Shown one piece after another: positions 5,574 through 13,423 of a DNA stretch of 20,269 bases. The translations under genes and the position numbers were made by a program. Under the pieces are notes generated by a model. It was not told where the DNA came from, did no database searches, and saw only the letters and a program-made list of their open reading frames with translations. Location of the stretch: positions 1 to 20,269 of the IMG/VR virus record IMGVR_UViG_3300045970_001353, one strand, 5' to 3'. The DNA is from a virus. Each line of letters begins with the position of its first letter. Within the stretch, counting starts at the first letter, position 1.

Positions 5574-6052
5574 GTTCCTTGCCATACCCACCTGGTGCCG
5601 CGCGTGCCATTGCCAATGCCCGCTCTGGCGGACTAAAACCATCTGAAGCTGTGATGGTGGTTCTGGCTGGACAACATGACTGGTCCAACCCGCAGGTGTT
5701 TGTAGATCCCGCCAAGGAATACCGGTGGGACTGGTTGCGCGGCTTGAATGTCGTGCTGATGATTGCTGCAAGAACCCGACTTGGCGACATCCTCGCTCAA
5801 ATTGACCAGGCATACACCGCACAAATTGATGTCGTCGACTTCGAACGCAGTAAAGCATGGCAGGTAGTGTTCACCAGACCACGCCTGAGAACTGTTCGCT
5901 GGCCACGAGCTTGGGTTGTTGACTGGCTTGGCGAGCGCAGTTGGCATGCTGAGCTAAATCACCACAAGGCCAAAGCCAAAGAAAAAGCTAAGCAGCAGGA
6001 AGCTGCAAAACAAACTGAATCCACTTACGAACTGGAGCCCATATGGAACTGA
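5570..6052 (+). CDS. Hypothetical replication-module protein, 160 aa
   Basis: Start at ATG 5570, in an ATGA overlap with the initiator gene and behind GGGAGGGAG; an in-frame GTG at 5555 is less likely. The sequence has a globular part (residues ~1-125) with an aromatic-rich stretch (EYRWDWLRGLNVVLMIA), a helical segment (LGDILAQIDQAYTAQIDVVD) and VRWPRAWVVDWLGERSW. It then ends with a Lys/Ala/Glu/Gln-rich helical tail (~132-152, HHKAKAKEKAKQQEAAKQ). No Walker motif is present, so it is not a classical DnaC-type loader. Position between initiator and helicase suggests an accessory replication role. Family not recognised. Confidence 0.7.
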   Translation: MSSLPYPPGAARAIANARSGGLKPSEAVMVVLAGQHDWSNPQVFVDPAKEYRWDWLRGLNVVLMIAARTRLGDILAQIDQAYTAQIDVVDFERSKAWQVVFTRPRLRTVRWPRAWVVDWLGERSWHAELNHHKAKAKEKAKQQEAAKQTESTYELEPIWN

Positions 6053-6987
6053 TCCCAGACGACATCAACCTCACCGATTACATGGACGAGCCCGACTTTC
6101 GGGCCAGTGTTCGCAGTGCATCCTATTTTGCCGACCAAGTAAAAGCTGATCTCGACCTGCATGCCAAGGTGGAAAAGTCGCCTGGCCTGCTCGCACAAAA
6201 AGCGCAGGGCCTGTTGCACTTTCGTCCTGGTGATGTGACGGTGTGGCCCGGGTACAACGGACACAGAAAGTCGATGTTCACCAGTCAGGTGATGATTGAC
6301 CTGGCTGTACAAGGCGAGAAGGTCCTGATCGTCAGCCTTGAGATGATGCCCTGGCGCACCATGTCCCGGATGACCCGTCAGGCTTGTGGCATGGCAAATC
6401 CAATGCCCCAGCTCATAGACCGATTCCACAACTGGACGGACGGCAAGCTTTGGCTGTTTGACCATGTCGGCCGCATCGCACCGAGTAAGGCACTTGCCCT
6501 GTTTCGGTACTTCGCAGACGTGCATAAAGGCACCCATGTATTGCTCGACTCATGGATGATGGTTTGCTCCAGCGAAGAGAACCTCGACGAGCAAAAGCAG
6601 TTCAGCACCGACTTGTGCCGGCTGGCGCAGGAGGCCGGGTTGCATGTGCACGTTGTTGCCCACTGCCGCAAACCTAGTGACCAGAAGGGCGACCGAAATA
6701 TGCCCACCCGTTATGACATTCGCGGTTCTGGTGCCATCAGTGATCAGGCGGCCAATGTAATCACGGTTTGGATGAATAAGGACAAGTTCTCCAAGTTGGA
6801 CCAGAACCCCAATGACATGGAAGCCTTGAATTTGCCATGTGCAGTGATCAAGTGCGACAAGCAGCGCAACGGTGCGTGGGAAGGAAGCCTTAAGTTCTGG
6901 CTGGATCCTGCCAGCCTGCGCTTCTGCGAAGACCGCACATCACCAGTTCAGCCATACGCCTTCATGACGCGTGGGCTTCATGATTGA
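6043..6987 (+). CDS. DnaB-type replicative helicase, RecA-fold domain only, 314 aa
   Basis: A RecA-like ATPase resembling the C-terminal domain of DnaB and phage helicases. Visible motifs: Walker A GYNGHRKS (residues 70-77); the acidic residue in LIVSLEMM (E100) typical of DnaB motif 1a; Walker B THVLLD (164-169); VHVVAHCRKP (202-211) and RGSGAISDQAANVI (227-240), which match the DnaB motif H4 region. Only about 60 residues precede Walker A, so the DnaB N-terminal/primase domain is missing, and a host primase would be needed. Walker A has Arg where most DnaB proteins have Gly before the Lys. Overlaps the preceding gene by 10 nt and the SSB-like gene by 8 nt. It would unwind phage DNA after loading by the initiator. 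Confidence 0.85.
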   Translation: MELIPDDINLTDYMDEPDFRASVRSASYFADQVKADLDLHAKVEKSPGLLAQKAQGLLHFRPGDVTVWPGYNGHRKSMFTSQVMIDLAVQGEKVLIVSLEMMPWRTMSRMTRQACGMANPMPQLIDRFHNWTDGKLWLFDHVGRIAPSKALALFRYFADVHKGTHVLLDSWMMVCSSEENLDEQKQFSTDLCRLAQEAGLHVHVVAHCRKPSDQKGDRNMPTRYDIRGSGAISDQAANVITVWMNKDKFSKLDQNPNDMEALNLPCAVIKCDKQRNGAWEGSLKFWLDPASLRFCEDRTSPVQPYAFMTRGLHD

Positions 6988-7366
6988 CGCACTACTCTCG
7001 GGCAAGCTGCAGGGCCTGGCCGAACAGCGCATTGGCAACAGCGGAAAGCCCTTCACCATTGCCAAGGTCCGGGCGGCAGGCAGTGATGGCGAAAGCCTGT
7101 TCGTGAACGTAATCGCATTTTCAGCCACCGCAGGCGCCGCGCTGATGGCCCTGGCGGATGGTGATTCGCTGGCGCTATCCGGCAGCCTGAAGGTGAAGGT
7201 CTGGACCGACCGCAATGGTGTTGCAAAGCCCTCGCTGGACATGGTCGCCAGCCAAGTGTTAAGCGCTTACCACGTGAGCCGCAAACGCAAGGAAATTGCA
7301 GCGCAAACATCAAGTCGCGCGCCAGGTGAGGACTTCCCCGGCGAACATGATCCGATAGATTTTTAA
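6980..7366 (+). CDS. Single-stranded DNA-binding protein-like (OB fold), 128 aa
   Basis: Start at ATG 6980, overlapping the helicase stop by 8 nt (ATGATTGA); an in-frame GTG at 6971 is an alternative. Residues ~5-100 have the strand pattern of a phage SSB: GKPFTIAKVRAA, ESLFVNVIAFSATAG, a helix (ALMALADGDSLALSGSLKVK), then VWTDRNGVAKPSLDMVA. The tail (102-128) is charged and ends EHDPIDF, resembling the acidic, Phe-ending C-terminal tip that SSB proteins use to bind replication partners. Position directly after the helicase fits coating of unwound DNA. The call is by pattern rather than a diagnostic motif. Confidence 0.78.
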   Translation: MIDALLSGKLQGLAEQRIGNSGKPFTIAKVRAAGSDGESLFVNVIAFSATAGAALMALADGDSLALSGSLKVKVWTDRNGVAKPSLDMVASQVLSAYHVSRKRKEIAAQTSSRAPGEDFPGEHDPIDF

Positions 7367-7379
7367 GGAGACGCAAAAG

Positions 7380-7892
7380 ATGGAATGGATATCGTTGTCA
7401 GAGGTGAAGGATGAGCCGGGAGTTGAAAGCATGCGCGCTGACTACTGGCGTGTTCTGGCTGAAACCGGAACCACTGTTGAAATGGTGCGGACTCGCGTCC
7501 TCAATCCAGACACGCAGATCCCCATGCCGCCGGGGTTTGAATTTCTGGAGGTGCGCCCGTCGCCCATCGAGGGGATGGGACTGTTCACCACGAAAGCCAT
7601 TGCGCAGGGTGAAGTCATCGGCCCTGCAGTGATTGCTGGCAGACGCACGCCGCTTGGTCGCTACGCGAATCATTCACCGTGTCCGAACACCGCTTTTCGT
7701 GTTCTTCCGAATGGCGATTCAGTCTCATTTGCCCTGAGGGACATTCCGGCACATCACGAGGTGCTGAACAACTACAGGCAGGGCGCGCATCTTTGCGGCT
7801 CACATTTCGAACCGGTGGAGATTGCGAAGACATTGGAATTACGGGCTCAGACGTTGTCGCTGGGCTCTGATACCCACGAATTTATAGCTTGA
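7380..7892 (+). CDS. SET-domain protein (putative protein-lysine methyltransferase), 170 aa
   Basis: Residues ~56-135 carry the SET signature: EVRPSPIEGMGLFTTKAIAQ then GE (the S-x-x-x-G-x-G-L/V-F-x-x-x-x-I-x-x-GE opening), GRYANHSPCPNTAF (93-106, the R/F-x-x-NHS-x-x-PN pseudoknot motif that helps bind S-adenosylmethionine), and ALRDIPAHHEVLNNY (118-132), corresponding to the usual al-x-dI-x-x-GEEL-x-x-x-Y strand with the catalytic Tyr. The insert between the two halves is very short, as in viral minimal SET enzymes. The first ~50 residues are a separate helical piece; the tail has a CGSHF segment. RBS TAAGGAG lies 9 nt before the ATG. It sits between replication and virion genes. Substrate unknown: a virion, replication or host protein are all possible. 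Confidence 0.8.
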   Translation: MEWISLSEVKDEPGVESMRADYWRVLAETGTTVEMVRTRVLNPDTQIPMPPGFEFLEVRPSPIEGMGLFTTKAIAQGEVIGPAVIAGRRTPLGRYANHSPCPNTAFRVLPNGDSVSFALRDIPAHHEVLNNYRQGAHLCGSHFEPVEIAKTLELRAQTLSLGSDTHEFIA

Positions 7893-7908
7893 TAAGGATG
7901 CCGAAAAG

Positions 7909-8109
7909 ATGGACACTTCATCCCAACTGATCTCGATAGTTAACCACTGTCGCATGCCTCGTGGGCTGTTCAGGAATTTGTCACCGGCGACGCATACGCG
8001 ATCGCACCGACGGTCCCAGCCCACATTGATCCACTGGCTTGCCGATAGCGTGTTTGGAAGTCGCACAGTCCTAGCCCCCTGGCATGTGGGAGGTACTGCT
8101 TGTGAATGA
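7909..8109 (+). CDS. Doubtful 66-aa ORF with phage-style spacing
   Basis: Begins at ATG 7909 behind TAAGGATGCCGAAAAG, a leader 17/21 identical (counting through ATGGA) to the one before the SET gene, which supports real translation initiation. Its TGA overlaps the GTG start of the cupin-like gene by 8 nt (GTGAATGA), the same overlap length seen elsewhere in the window. The protein is basic and Ser/His/Arg-rich in the middle (PATHTRSHRRSQPTLIHWLA) with no recognisable domain. It may be a genuine small protein, a leader peptide for coupling, or chance. Confidence 0.45.
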   Translation: MDTSSQLISIVNHCRMPRGLFRNLSPATHTRSHRRSQPTLIHWLADSVFGSRTVLAPWHVGGTACE

Positions 8110-8554
8110 CATCACCACAATTCACGGTGCAATTCTGAAGATGCAAGATGGCGCGTCACGCGAACAGATTTTGCAACTGCAAGAGTTGATGCAAGCAGAG
8201 TTCACCAAGCCATGGGAACAAGATTTTCCTGTGGAGCATGTATTTGCTCCGGGTCTATACGCAAGGCAAATGACGATCCCCGCAGGCGGGGTAATCATCG
8301 GAAAGATTCACCGCCACGCGCACGTCAACACCGTCTCAAAAGGCCGGGTGTGGGTGGTAACAGAGTTTGGCAAAGAAGAGATCGTCGCTCCGGTCACGTT
8401 TGTGTCTCAACCAGGTACGAAGCGTGTGGTGGTCGCCCAAGAGGAGACCGTCTGGACGACATATCACCCAACGGAAGAAACCGACCTTGCACGGATCGAG
8501 GAATACGTAATTGCGCCAACTTATGAGGCGCTAGAAATGGGGATGATTAAATGA
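8102..8554 (+). CDS. Cupin-like phage protein, 150 aa
   Basis: Start at GTG 8102, with GGGAGG 8 nt upstream; an ATG at 8084 in frame lies upstream of that site. Residues ~44-140 look like a single-domain cupin: HVFAPGLYARQMTIPAGGVI, then GKIHRHAHVNTVSKGRVWVV with the metal-binding-like HRHAH (70-74) and the conserved Gly, then APVTFVSQPGTKRVVVAQEE and a later WTTYHPT with a His (122) where the second cupin motif contributes its ligand. The first ~40 residues are a helix. Cupin-fold proteins occur in tailed-phage late regions, where a structural role is often assumed. Enzymatic function is not established. Its stop overlaps the next ATG (ATGA). Confidence 0.72.
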   Translation: MNDITTIHGAILKMQDGASREQILQLQELMQAEFTKPWEQDFPVEHVFAPGLYARQMTIPAGGVIIGKIHRHAHVNTVSKGRVWVVTEFGKEEIVAPVTFVSQPGTKRVVVAQEETVWTTYHPTEETDLARIEEYVIAPTYEALEMGMIK

Positions 8555-9249
8555 CATGGGGAATGGTAGCCGTAGCAGGCGCAACGCTGGTAGGCGGTGC
8601 AATGCAATCAAATGCTGCTAGCGACGCAGCAGGTACTCAAGCCGCATCAACAGCAGCTAGCATCGCTGAGCAGCGCCGCCAGTACGATCTGACGCGCAGC
8701 GATTACACGCCATATCGTGAGGCCGGTGTAAAGGCGCTGGGCCAGCTCCAGACCGATATCAACGGCGCGCCCACTGCCGCCGAAGTGATGAGCGACCCTG
8801 GCTATCAGTTCGGTCTGTCCCAAGGCCAGCAAGCCATTGACCGAAAGACGGCAGCAGCTGGTGGGCGCGTGTCTGGTGCGGCTCTGAAGGCTGCAGCACA
8901 GTACGGCACAGATTACGCTACCACCGGGTACAACTCAGCATGGCAACGTCGCGGGGATCGTTTGAATCGTCTTGCAACGCTCGCTGGCGTTGGACAAACC
9001 TCAACCGGAGCCAGTGCGGCGGCTGGCGCTGCGACTGCTGGCGCGAATTCCAATCTGATCAGCGCCCAAGGCAATGCGGCCGGATCGGCGCAGCTTGCGC
9101 AAGGGAACATCTGGGGTAACACCGTCAATCAGCTTGGTGCTGTTGGCCAGAAGTGGGCAAATACTCCAACGTCAACGTCAACTGGAACGAACCAATTTGG
9201 TTGGGTCAATCAGCCAGCCGGGGCATCCTTCGATATCAACGCCTTCTAA
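8551..9249 (+). CDS. DNA-ejection (injection) protein, P22 gp7-like, 232 aa
   Basis: An Ala/Gly/Gln/Ser-rich protein with a hydrophobic N-terminus (MTWGMVAVAGATLVGGAMQS) followed by AASDAAGTQAASTAASIAEQ, then RRQYDLTRSDYTPYREAGVK and ALGQL. This layout is characteristic of gp7-type DNA transfer proteins of short-tailed phages: a glycine-rich hydrophobic leader, an AAxxAA-Q helix, and the QYDxTRxDxxPYRxAGxxAL segment, followed by DPGYQFGLSQGQQAIDR and AAQYGTDYATTGYNSAWQRR. Such proteins are carried in the virion and released into the cell envelope during DNA entry. ATGA overlap with the cupin-like gene. First of three successive ejection-type genes. Confidence 0.85.
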   Translation: MTWGMVAVAGATLVGGAMQSNAASDAAGTQAASTAASIAEQRRQYDLTRSDYTPYREAGVKALGQLQTDINGAPTAAEVMSDPGYQFGLSQGQQAIDRKTAAAGGRVSGAALKAAAQYGTDYATTGYNSAWQRRGDRLNRLATLAGVGQTSTGASAAAGAATAGANSNLISAQGNAAGSAQLAQGNIWGNTVNQLGAVGQKWANTPTSTSTGTNQFGWVNQPAGASFDINAF

Positions 9250-9257
9250 GGAAAATC

Positions 9258-10655
9258 ATGGCAGCAGAAAATATATTTTCCCAATACCTGCATCCGGTTC
9301 GTTCGGTGCAGGATTACACCAACGACATGGACAGAAATGAGCAAAACGCGCTCACACTGGCCGCATCACGATTGACAAACCAGACGGGACAGCAAACCTT
9401 CGCGGATACCCAAAAGGCCCGGCAGTTGGCACAAGAAAACGCAGCCAGAGGTGGGGATATGAATGCTCTGGCAAAAGCATATCTATCGAGTGGACTGACT
9501 TCACAGGCCCAGGCCCTGCAGAAGCAGGAGCTCGAGTTTGACGAGAAGCGCTCAACCATCTCGAAGAATCAGTTCGATCTGGAGCAGAAGAAGCGCGTCA
9601 CTGCCGCAACGCACATGGCGAGTTTCCAAACCCCTCAGGATGCAATTGCAGATATTCAGGCTCGGGTCCAGTCGGGTGAAATGAGTCATGAGCAGGCTGC
9701 AGTACTTTCGCAGCGAATTCCGCAAGACCCCGCTGCGTTCTCCCAGTGGCAAGTCAGCCACATGCGCGAATTTCTGACGCCCAAAGAGCGCATCGATATG
9801 GTGACAGCCAAGCCGATCGAGGTGACCACTGGCCAACAAAAGTACTCGGTTGACCAGAACCCGAATAGCCCAACCTTTGGCAAGCAGATTGGCGCGGCAC
9901 CAGTTCAGATGGTGGCTACACCAGGTGAGGTGCTCACTGACCTGCGGACTCGTTCAGAGGGCGCTGCCAATCGCGGTGTTCAGATCCGTGGCCAGAACAT
10001 GACCGACATACGCTCCCGCGAATCCACAGCGGCCACATTCAGCAAGCCGTTTGAAGCAACGGGGCCTGATGGCACGCCCATCCTGGTGCAACAGGACAAG
10101 CAAGGCAATATCATTCCGGTAAAAGGCTACTCGCCCAAGGTTGGTGCTGGTGGTGCGCTGACAGAATCCCAAGGCAATGCGACCAACTTTGCAGCCCGCA
10201 TGAAATCAGCGTCTGAAATCTTGATTCCCCTGGAAGACGAGGGTGTCACAGCCGGAAATATTGGAACGATGGCGGCCGGCAGCGCATGGACCAACTTCAT
10301 GGCGACTCCTGAAGGCAGGCGATACAACCAGGCGGCGAAAAATTGGGTATCCGCAAATCTTCGCAAAGAATCAGGCGCAGCGATTCCTGAGTCTGAAATG
10401 GTACAGGAGATCAAGAAGTATTTCGGGGTTCCTGGTGATGACAAGACGACACTGGATCAGAAGCGACAAGCAAGGTCCGTGGCAGAAGAGGGAATGATGG
10501 TGCAGGCTGGACCAGGGGCCAAGACAGTTCCAACGACCCTTAACAAGACAAGGACGGGTGCGGCACCAAATTCCGTTCAAACGCCAGATGGGAAGACACA
10601 CACCTTTCCCACTGCTGCTGCCGCAGCAGCTTTTAGGAAGGCGGCAGGACTATGA
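9258..10655 (+). CDS. Putative DNA-ejection/internal virion protein, 465 aa
   Basis: Start at ATG 9258, with AAGGA 5 nt upstream; the frame is open from a GTG at 9153, but that would run through the end of the previous gene. The sequence is hydrophilic, rich in Gln/Ala/Lys, with a long predicted coiled-coil segment (~residues 35-125, for example QKARQLAQENAARGGDMNAL and ELEFDEKRSTISKNQFDLEQ). The middle part is low in hydrophobic residues, and the tail ends in an Ala-rich stretch (FPTAAAAAAFRKAAGL). Position between gp7-like and the large protein parallels gp20 in P22-type phages. The role is inferred from position and composition, not from a named domain. Confidence 0.7.
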   Translation: MAAENIFSQYLHPVRSVQDYTNDMDRNEQNALTLAASRLTNQTGQQTFADTQKARQLAQENAARGGDMNALAKAYLSSGLTSQAQALQKQELEFDEKRSTISKNQFDLEQKKRVTAATHMASFQTPQDAIADIQARVQSGEMSHEQAAVLSQRIPQDPAAFSQWQVSHMREFLTPKERIDMVTAKPIEVTTGQQKYSVDQNPNSPTFGKQIGAAPVQMVATPGEVLTDLRTRSEGAANRGVQIRGQNMTDIRSRESTAATFSKPFEATGPDGTPILVQQDKQGNIIPVKGYSPKVGAGGALTESQGNATNFAARMKSASEILIPLEDEGVTAGNIGTMAAGSAWTNFMATPEGRRYNQAAKNWVSANLRKESGAAIPESEMVQEIKKYFGVPGDDKTTLDQKRQARSVAEEGMMVQAGPGAKTVPTTLNKTRTGAAPNSVQTPDGKTHTFPTAAAAAAFRKAAGL

Positions 10656-12685
10656 CCGACTACTCCGCACTTGCAAAGAAATACGGCGGCACTACTGAAG
10701 CACCAACTGTGGATTACACAGCATTGGCAAAGCAGTTCGGCGGGCAGACTGCGTCAGCAGAAGCCAATCCAGTGAACAAGGACTACCAAGCCGGTGCCAA
10801 TGCCCCCGGCGCGCTGCGCGGCCTGCTGTCCGTCGCCAACGGCCCGACCATGGGCTTCGGTGACGAGATCATGGGCGGCGTTGGTGGTTTGTACGACACG
10901 GTAGTGAAGGGCGGCAACCTGTCCGACAACTACAAGGCAAACCGAGACTATGTGCGCGGTGCCCAGGACGTTGAAGCCCAGACAAACCCAATCGTCACCG
11001 CGCTGACCCAGACCGCCGCGTCCGCACCGCTGTTGGTTTACAACGGCGTGGGTGCATTGGGTGCCAAGATTGCCCCACGCATCGCCGAAAGCTCGAACCT
11101 GTTCATGCGCATGCTCAAGGCTGGCAGCACCGGGGCGGCCTATGGCACGGTGCAGGGCGCTGGAAATTCAACTGCCGAGGATGCCGGTGGCGTGCTCAAG
11201 GATGCTGCAGTGTCTGGTGTGGCAAGTGGTGCATTGGGATCCGCAGCTGTACCAGTGGCCAGTGTCATTGGTGCTGCTGGCCGTAATGTTGCCCAGCGCG
11301 TCTCCACATCATCCGCTGCCGACTATGCACGTGAGAAAGTGGCCGAATCCCTGGCGCGTGATGCCCGCGGTAATGTAGTGCAGTCGGGAGCCAGCAACTC
11401 AATCCAGCAGGCTGCAGCCCGCTTTACCAAATTGGGAGATGAAGCGACCGTAGCCGATGCAGCTGGGCGCAACACCAATCAACTGTTGGACACCCTCGCC
11501 ACACTGCCCGGAAAGACCAAGGATTCAGCCGAGCAGCTGATCCACTCCCGCCAGGCCGGGCGCGCCGGGCGTCTGATTGCATCCGCCGAAGAAAACCTGG
11601 GCACACAGGGCCAGCGCCTGTCTCCGCATCTTGACCGTTGGGCTGCTGACCGCGCGACGGCTTCTGCACCGATCTACAACCAATTGCGCCAGATCAACGT
11701 GCAGCCCTCCAACGACCTGCGCAGCGTCGTGCAGGCGGCCGACGACCTGGGTGCGTTGGGTGAGGCCCGCAAGATGGCCACGGCCAACCAACAGCGCTTT
11801 GGCCTGGATCCGGCCTATCCACAGGCATGGAACATGGGCGACCTGGACCATGTGAAGCAAGGCCTTGATCAGCTCATCGCTAAACAGTGGAACGCGGCAG
11901 AAGGCAAGCTCACTCCATTGGGTGCCAGTTACCAGGGTCTGAAGAACCGCCTGACCACCGAACTGGACAGCGCGACCACCGATCCGAAAACAGGTGCATC
12001 GGTCTACAAGGCCGCGCGCGACGCTTATGCCGGTCCGTCGGCCATCATCGATGCTGCACAGCAGGGCCGCTTGGCACTGTCCAAGGATGGGTCTGCAATC
12101 TCCAACTTGACGTCTGACCTGTCCGACTCTGAAATGCAGGCCTTCCGCCTGGGTGCATTCGAGAGCCTGCGCAACAAGCTGGGCAAAGAAGGTGGCCAGA
12201 CTGAGATTCTGAAAATGTGGAAAGAGCCGGCTACCCGCGAGAAGCTGCAGGCTGTATTCGGTGATGAAACCGCATTCCGCCAGTTCTCAGCCGATGTTGC
12301 CAAGGAAGCGCGACTCAAATCCTTGGAGTCGGTTGGTCGCGGATCGCAGACAGCAGCGCGCCAGTACGGCGCCGGTGATCTGGACATGAGCGCACTGACA
12401 GATGCTGGCGGGGCTGTGGCGGCCGCCAAGACTGGTAACGCTCTGAGTGCGCTAGGTTCTGCGAAAAGTGCCTGGAACCGTGTGGCAACACCACAGCTGG
12501 TTCGCGACCAGATGGGCGAGATTCTCCTGTCCAAGGGTGCAGAGGGACGCCAGAACATCAACGCTTTGACGGCTGCGGCCCAAAACATCAGCCGACGCAA
12601 CGCCAACGTCAACCGTGGCTCCGGCCTAGCCGGATCGCTGATCGGTAGCCGCCTCGCAACCCCAATCCCGGTGTCACAGCGGTAG
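10652..12685 (+). CDS. Large DNA-ejection/internal virion protein, 677 aa
   Basis: Starts in an ATGA overlap with the previous gene. The N-terminus has a duplicated motif, DYSALAKKYGG (3-13) and DYTALAKQFGG (20-30), a sign common in phage ejection proteins of this size. Residues ~55-85 (GPTMGFGDEIMGGVGGLYDT) match the G-F-x-DEI-x-x-G pattern found near the start of large ejection proteins. Several hydrophobic/Gly-Ala stretches follow (~140-215), including AVSGVASGALGSAAVPVASV, which could insert in membranes during DNA entry. The remainder is helical and Ala-rich. No transglycosylase or peptidase motif was seen. It occupies the gp16-like third place of the ejection set. Confidence 0.75.
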   Translation: MTDYSALAKKYGGTTEAPTVDYTALAKQFGGQTASAEANPVNKDYQAGANAPGALRGLLSVANGPTMGFGDEIMGGVGGLYDTVVKGGNLSDNYKANRDYVRGAQDVEAQTNPIVTALTQTAASAPLLVYNGVGALGAKIAPRIAESSNLFMRMLKAGSTGAAYGTVQGAGNSTAEDAGGVLKDAAVSGVASGALGSAAVPVASVIGAAGRNVAQRVSTSSAADYAREKVAESLARDARGNVVQSGASNSIQQAAARFTKLGDEATVADAAGRNTNQLLDTLATLPGKTKDSAEQLIHSRQAGRAGRLIASAEENLGTQGQRLSPHLDRWAADRATASAPIYNQLRQINVQPSNDLRSVVQAADDLGALGEARKMATANQQRFGLDPAYPQAWNMGDLDHVKQGLDQLIAKQWNAAEGKLTPLGASYQGLKNRLTTELDSATTDPKTGASVYKAARDAYAGPSAIIDAAQQGRLALSKDGSAISNLTSDLSDSEMQAFRLGAFESLRNKLGKEGGQTEILKMWKEPATREKLQAVFGDETAFRQFSADVAKEARLKSLESVGRGSQTAARQYGAGDLDMSALTDAGGAVAAAKTGNALSALGSAKSAWNRVATPQLVRDQMGEILLSKGAEGRQNINALTAAAQNISRRNANVNRGSGLAGSLIGSRLATPIPVSQR

Positions 12686-12716
12686 CTGGGACCTTTCCAC
12701 TCACAAAGGACAACAA

Positions 12717-12968
12717 GTGACCCTTGATATTCAAAACACCCAACCTACTACGGCCGACCAGATTGACGATGATCTGCCCATCATTGTGCGGTATGTGACC
12801 GCCGGCCACCTTGATGACGAAGTGGTCAGAATTAGCGATTACAAGAACCGCTTCTGGATGCGTATGCCTGGCGAGTCTGAGCAGGAGCTGATTGACCGGG
12901 CCACCCGGGAAATGCCTCGTAATGCGAATGGCATTGACATCTTGTATGCCCATGGATCAGCGCATTGA
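12717..12968 (+). CDS. Hypothetical phage protein, 83 aa
   Basis: GTG start at 12717 with AAAGGA 6 nt upstream. An acidic N-terminus (~residues 1-22) precedes a beta-rich middle (LPIIVRYVTAGHLDDEVVRI) and a helix (GESEQELIDRATREMPRN), ending ILYAHGSAH. No family recognised. Located between the ejection genes and terminase, where small virion or assembly factors are usual. Confidence 0.72.
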   Translation: MTLDIQNTQPTTADQIDDDLPIIVRYVTAGHLDDEVVRISDYKNRFWMRMPGESEQELIDRATREMPRNANGIDILYAHGSAH

Positions 12969-13387
12969 GCCCCGAAGAAATGAAGGCGCGAATCGAGGAT
13001 CTCGAGCGCGCATTTCACATCATGCGGGAGGTCGCAGCGATCGAAATGGGAACCACCAAAGCGACAACCGTTGCAATGTGGGCGCTTTTAGAGATCTTGG
13101 GCGCAGTGCCAGAAATCAGAGAGAAGGTCCACTCGCGGCTTGAGACCTACTACTCCAGCCAGTTGGCAAGTGGCCCTATTGAGGAGGCGGTGGCTTCTTT
13201 TGATCATGCAAAAGACCTGCTGCAGGATTACATATGCATCGGTGAGGCTAACGATCGTGGGTCCCAGCAGGATGAGCGTTGGCGGCGCATGGAAGAGCGG
13301 ATTTCGCAGTTAGAGGAAGTCAATGTCAAGCTCTTGGAGAATCGCGGTCAATCGTCCGCGGTGGTCTCTGTAGGTCCTTGCGCCTAA
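12965..13387 (+). CDS. Hypothetical coiled-coil phage protein, 140 aa
   Basis: Probable start is TTG 12965, which overlaps the previous TGA (TTGA), the same coupling type as the ATGA junctions. An ATG at 12980 with GAAGAA just upstream is a serious alternative. The chain is helical: KARIEDLERAFHIMREVAAI, a hydrophobic segment MWALLEILGAVPEIREKVHS, and a heptad-like C-terminal segment (ERWRRMEERISQLEEVNVKL). The protein looks like a small oligomeric coiled-coil factor. Family and function unknown; position next to TerS allows a packaging or assembly role. Confidence 0.68.
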   Translation: MSPEEMKARIEDLERAFHIMREVAAIEMGTTKATTVAMWALLEILGAVPEIREKVHSRLETYYSSQLASGPIEEAVASFDHAKDLLQDYICIGEANDRGSQQDERWRRMEERISQLEEVNVKLLENRGQSSAVVSVGPCA

Positions 13388-13423
13388 TTTTTCCTGCGCC
13401 GTACCATCACCTCAATATTGAAT

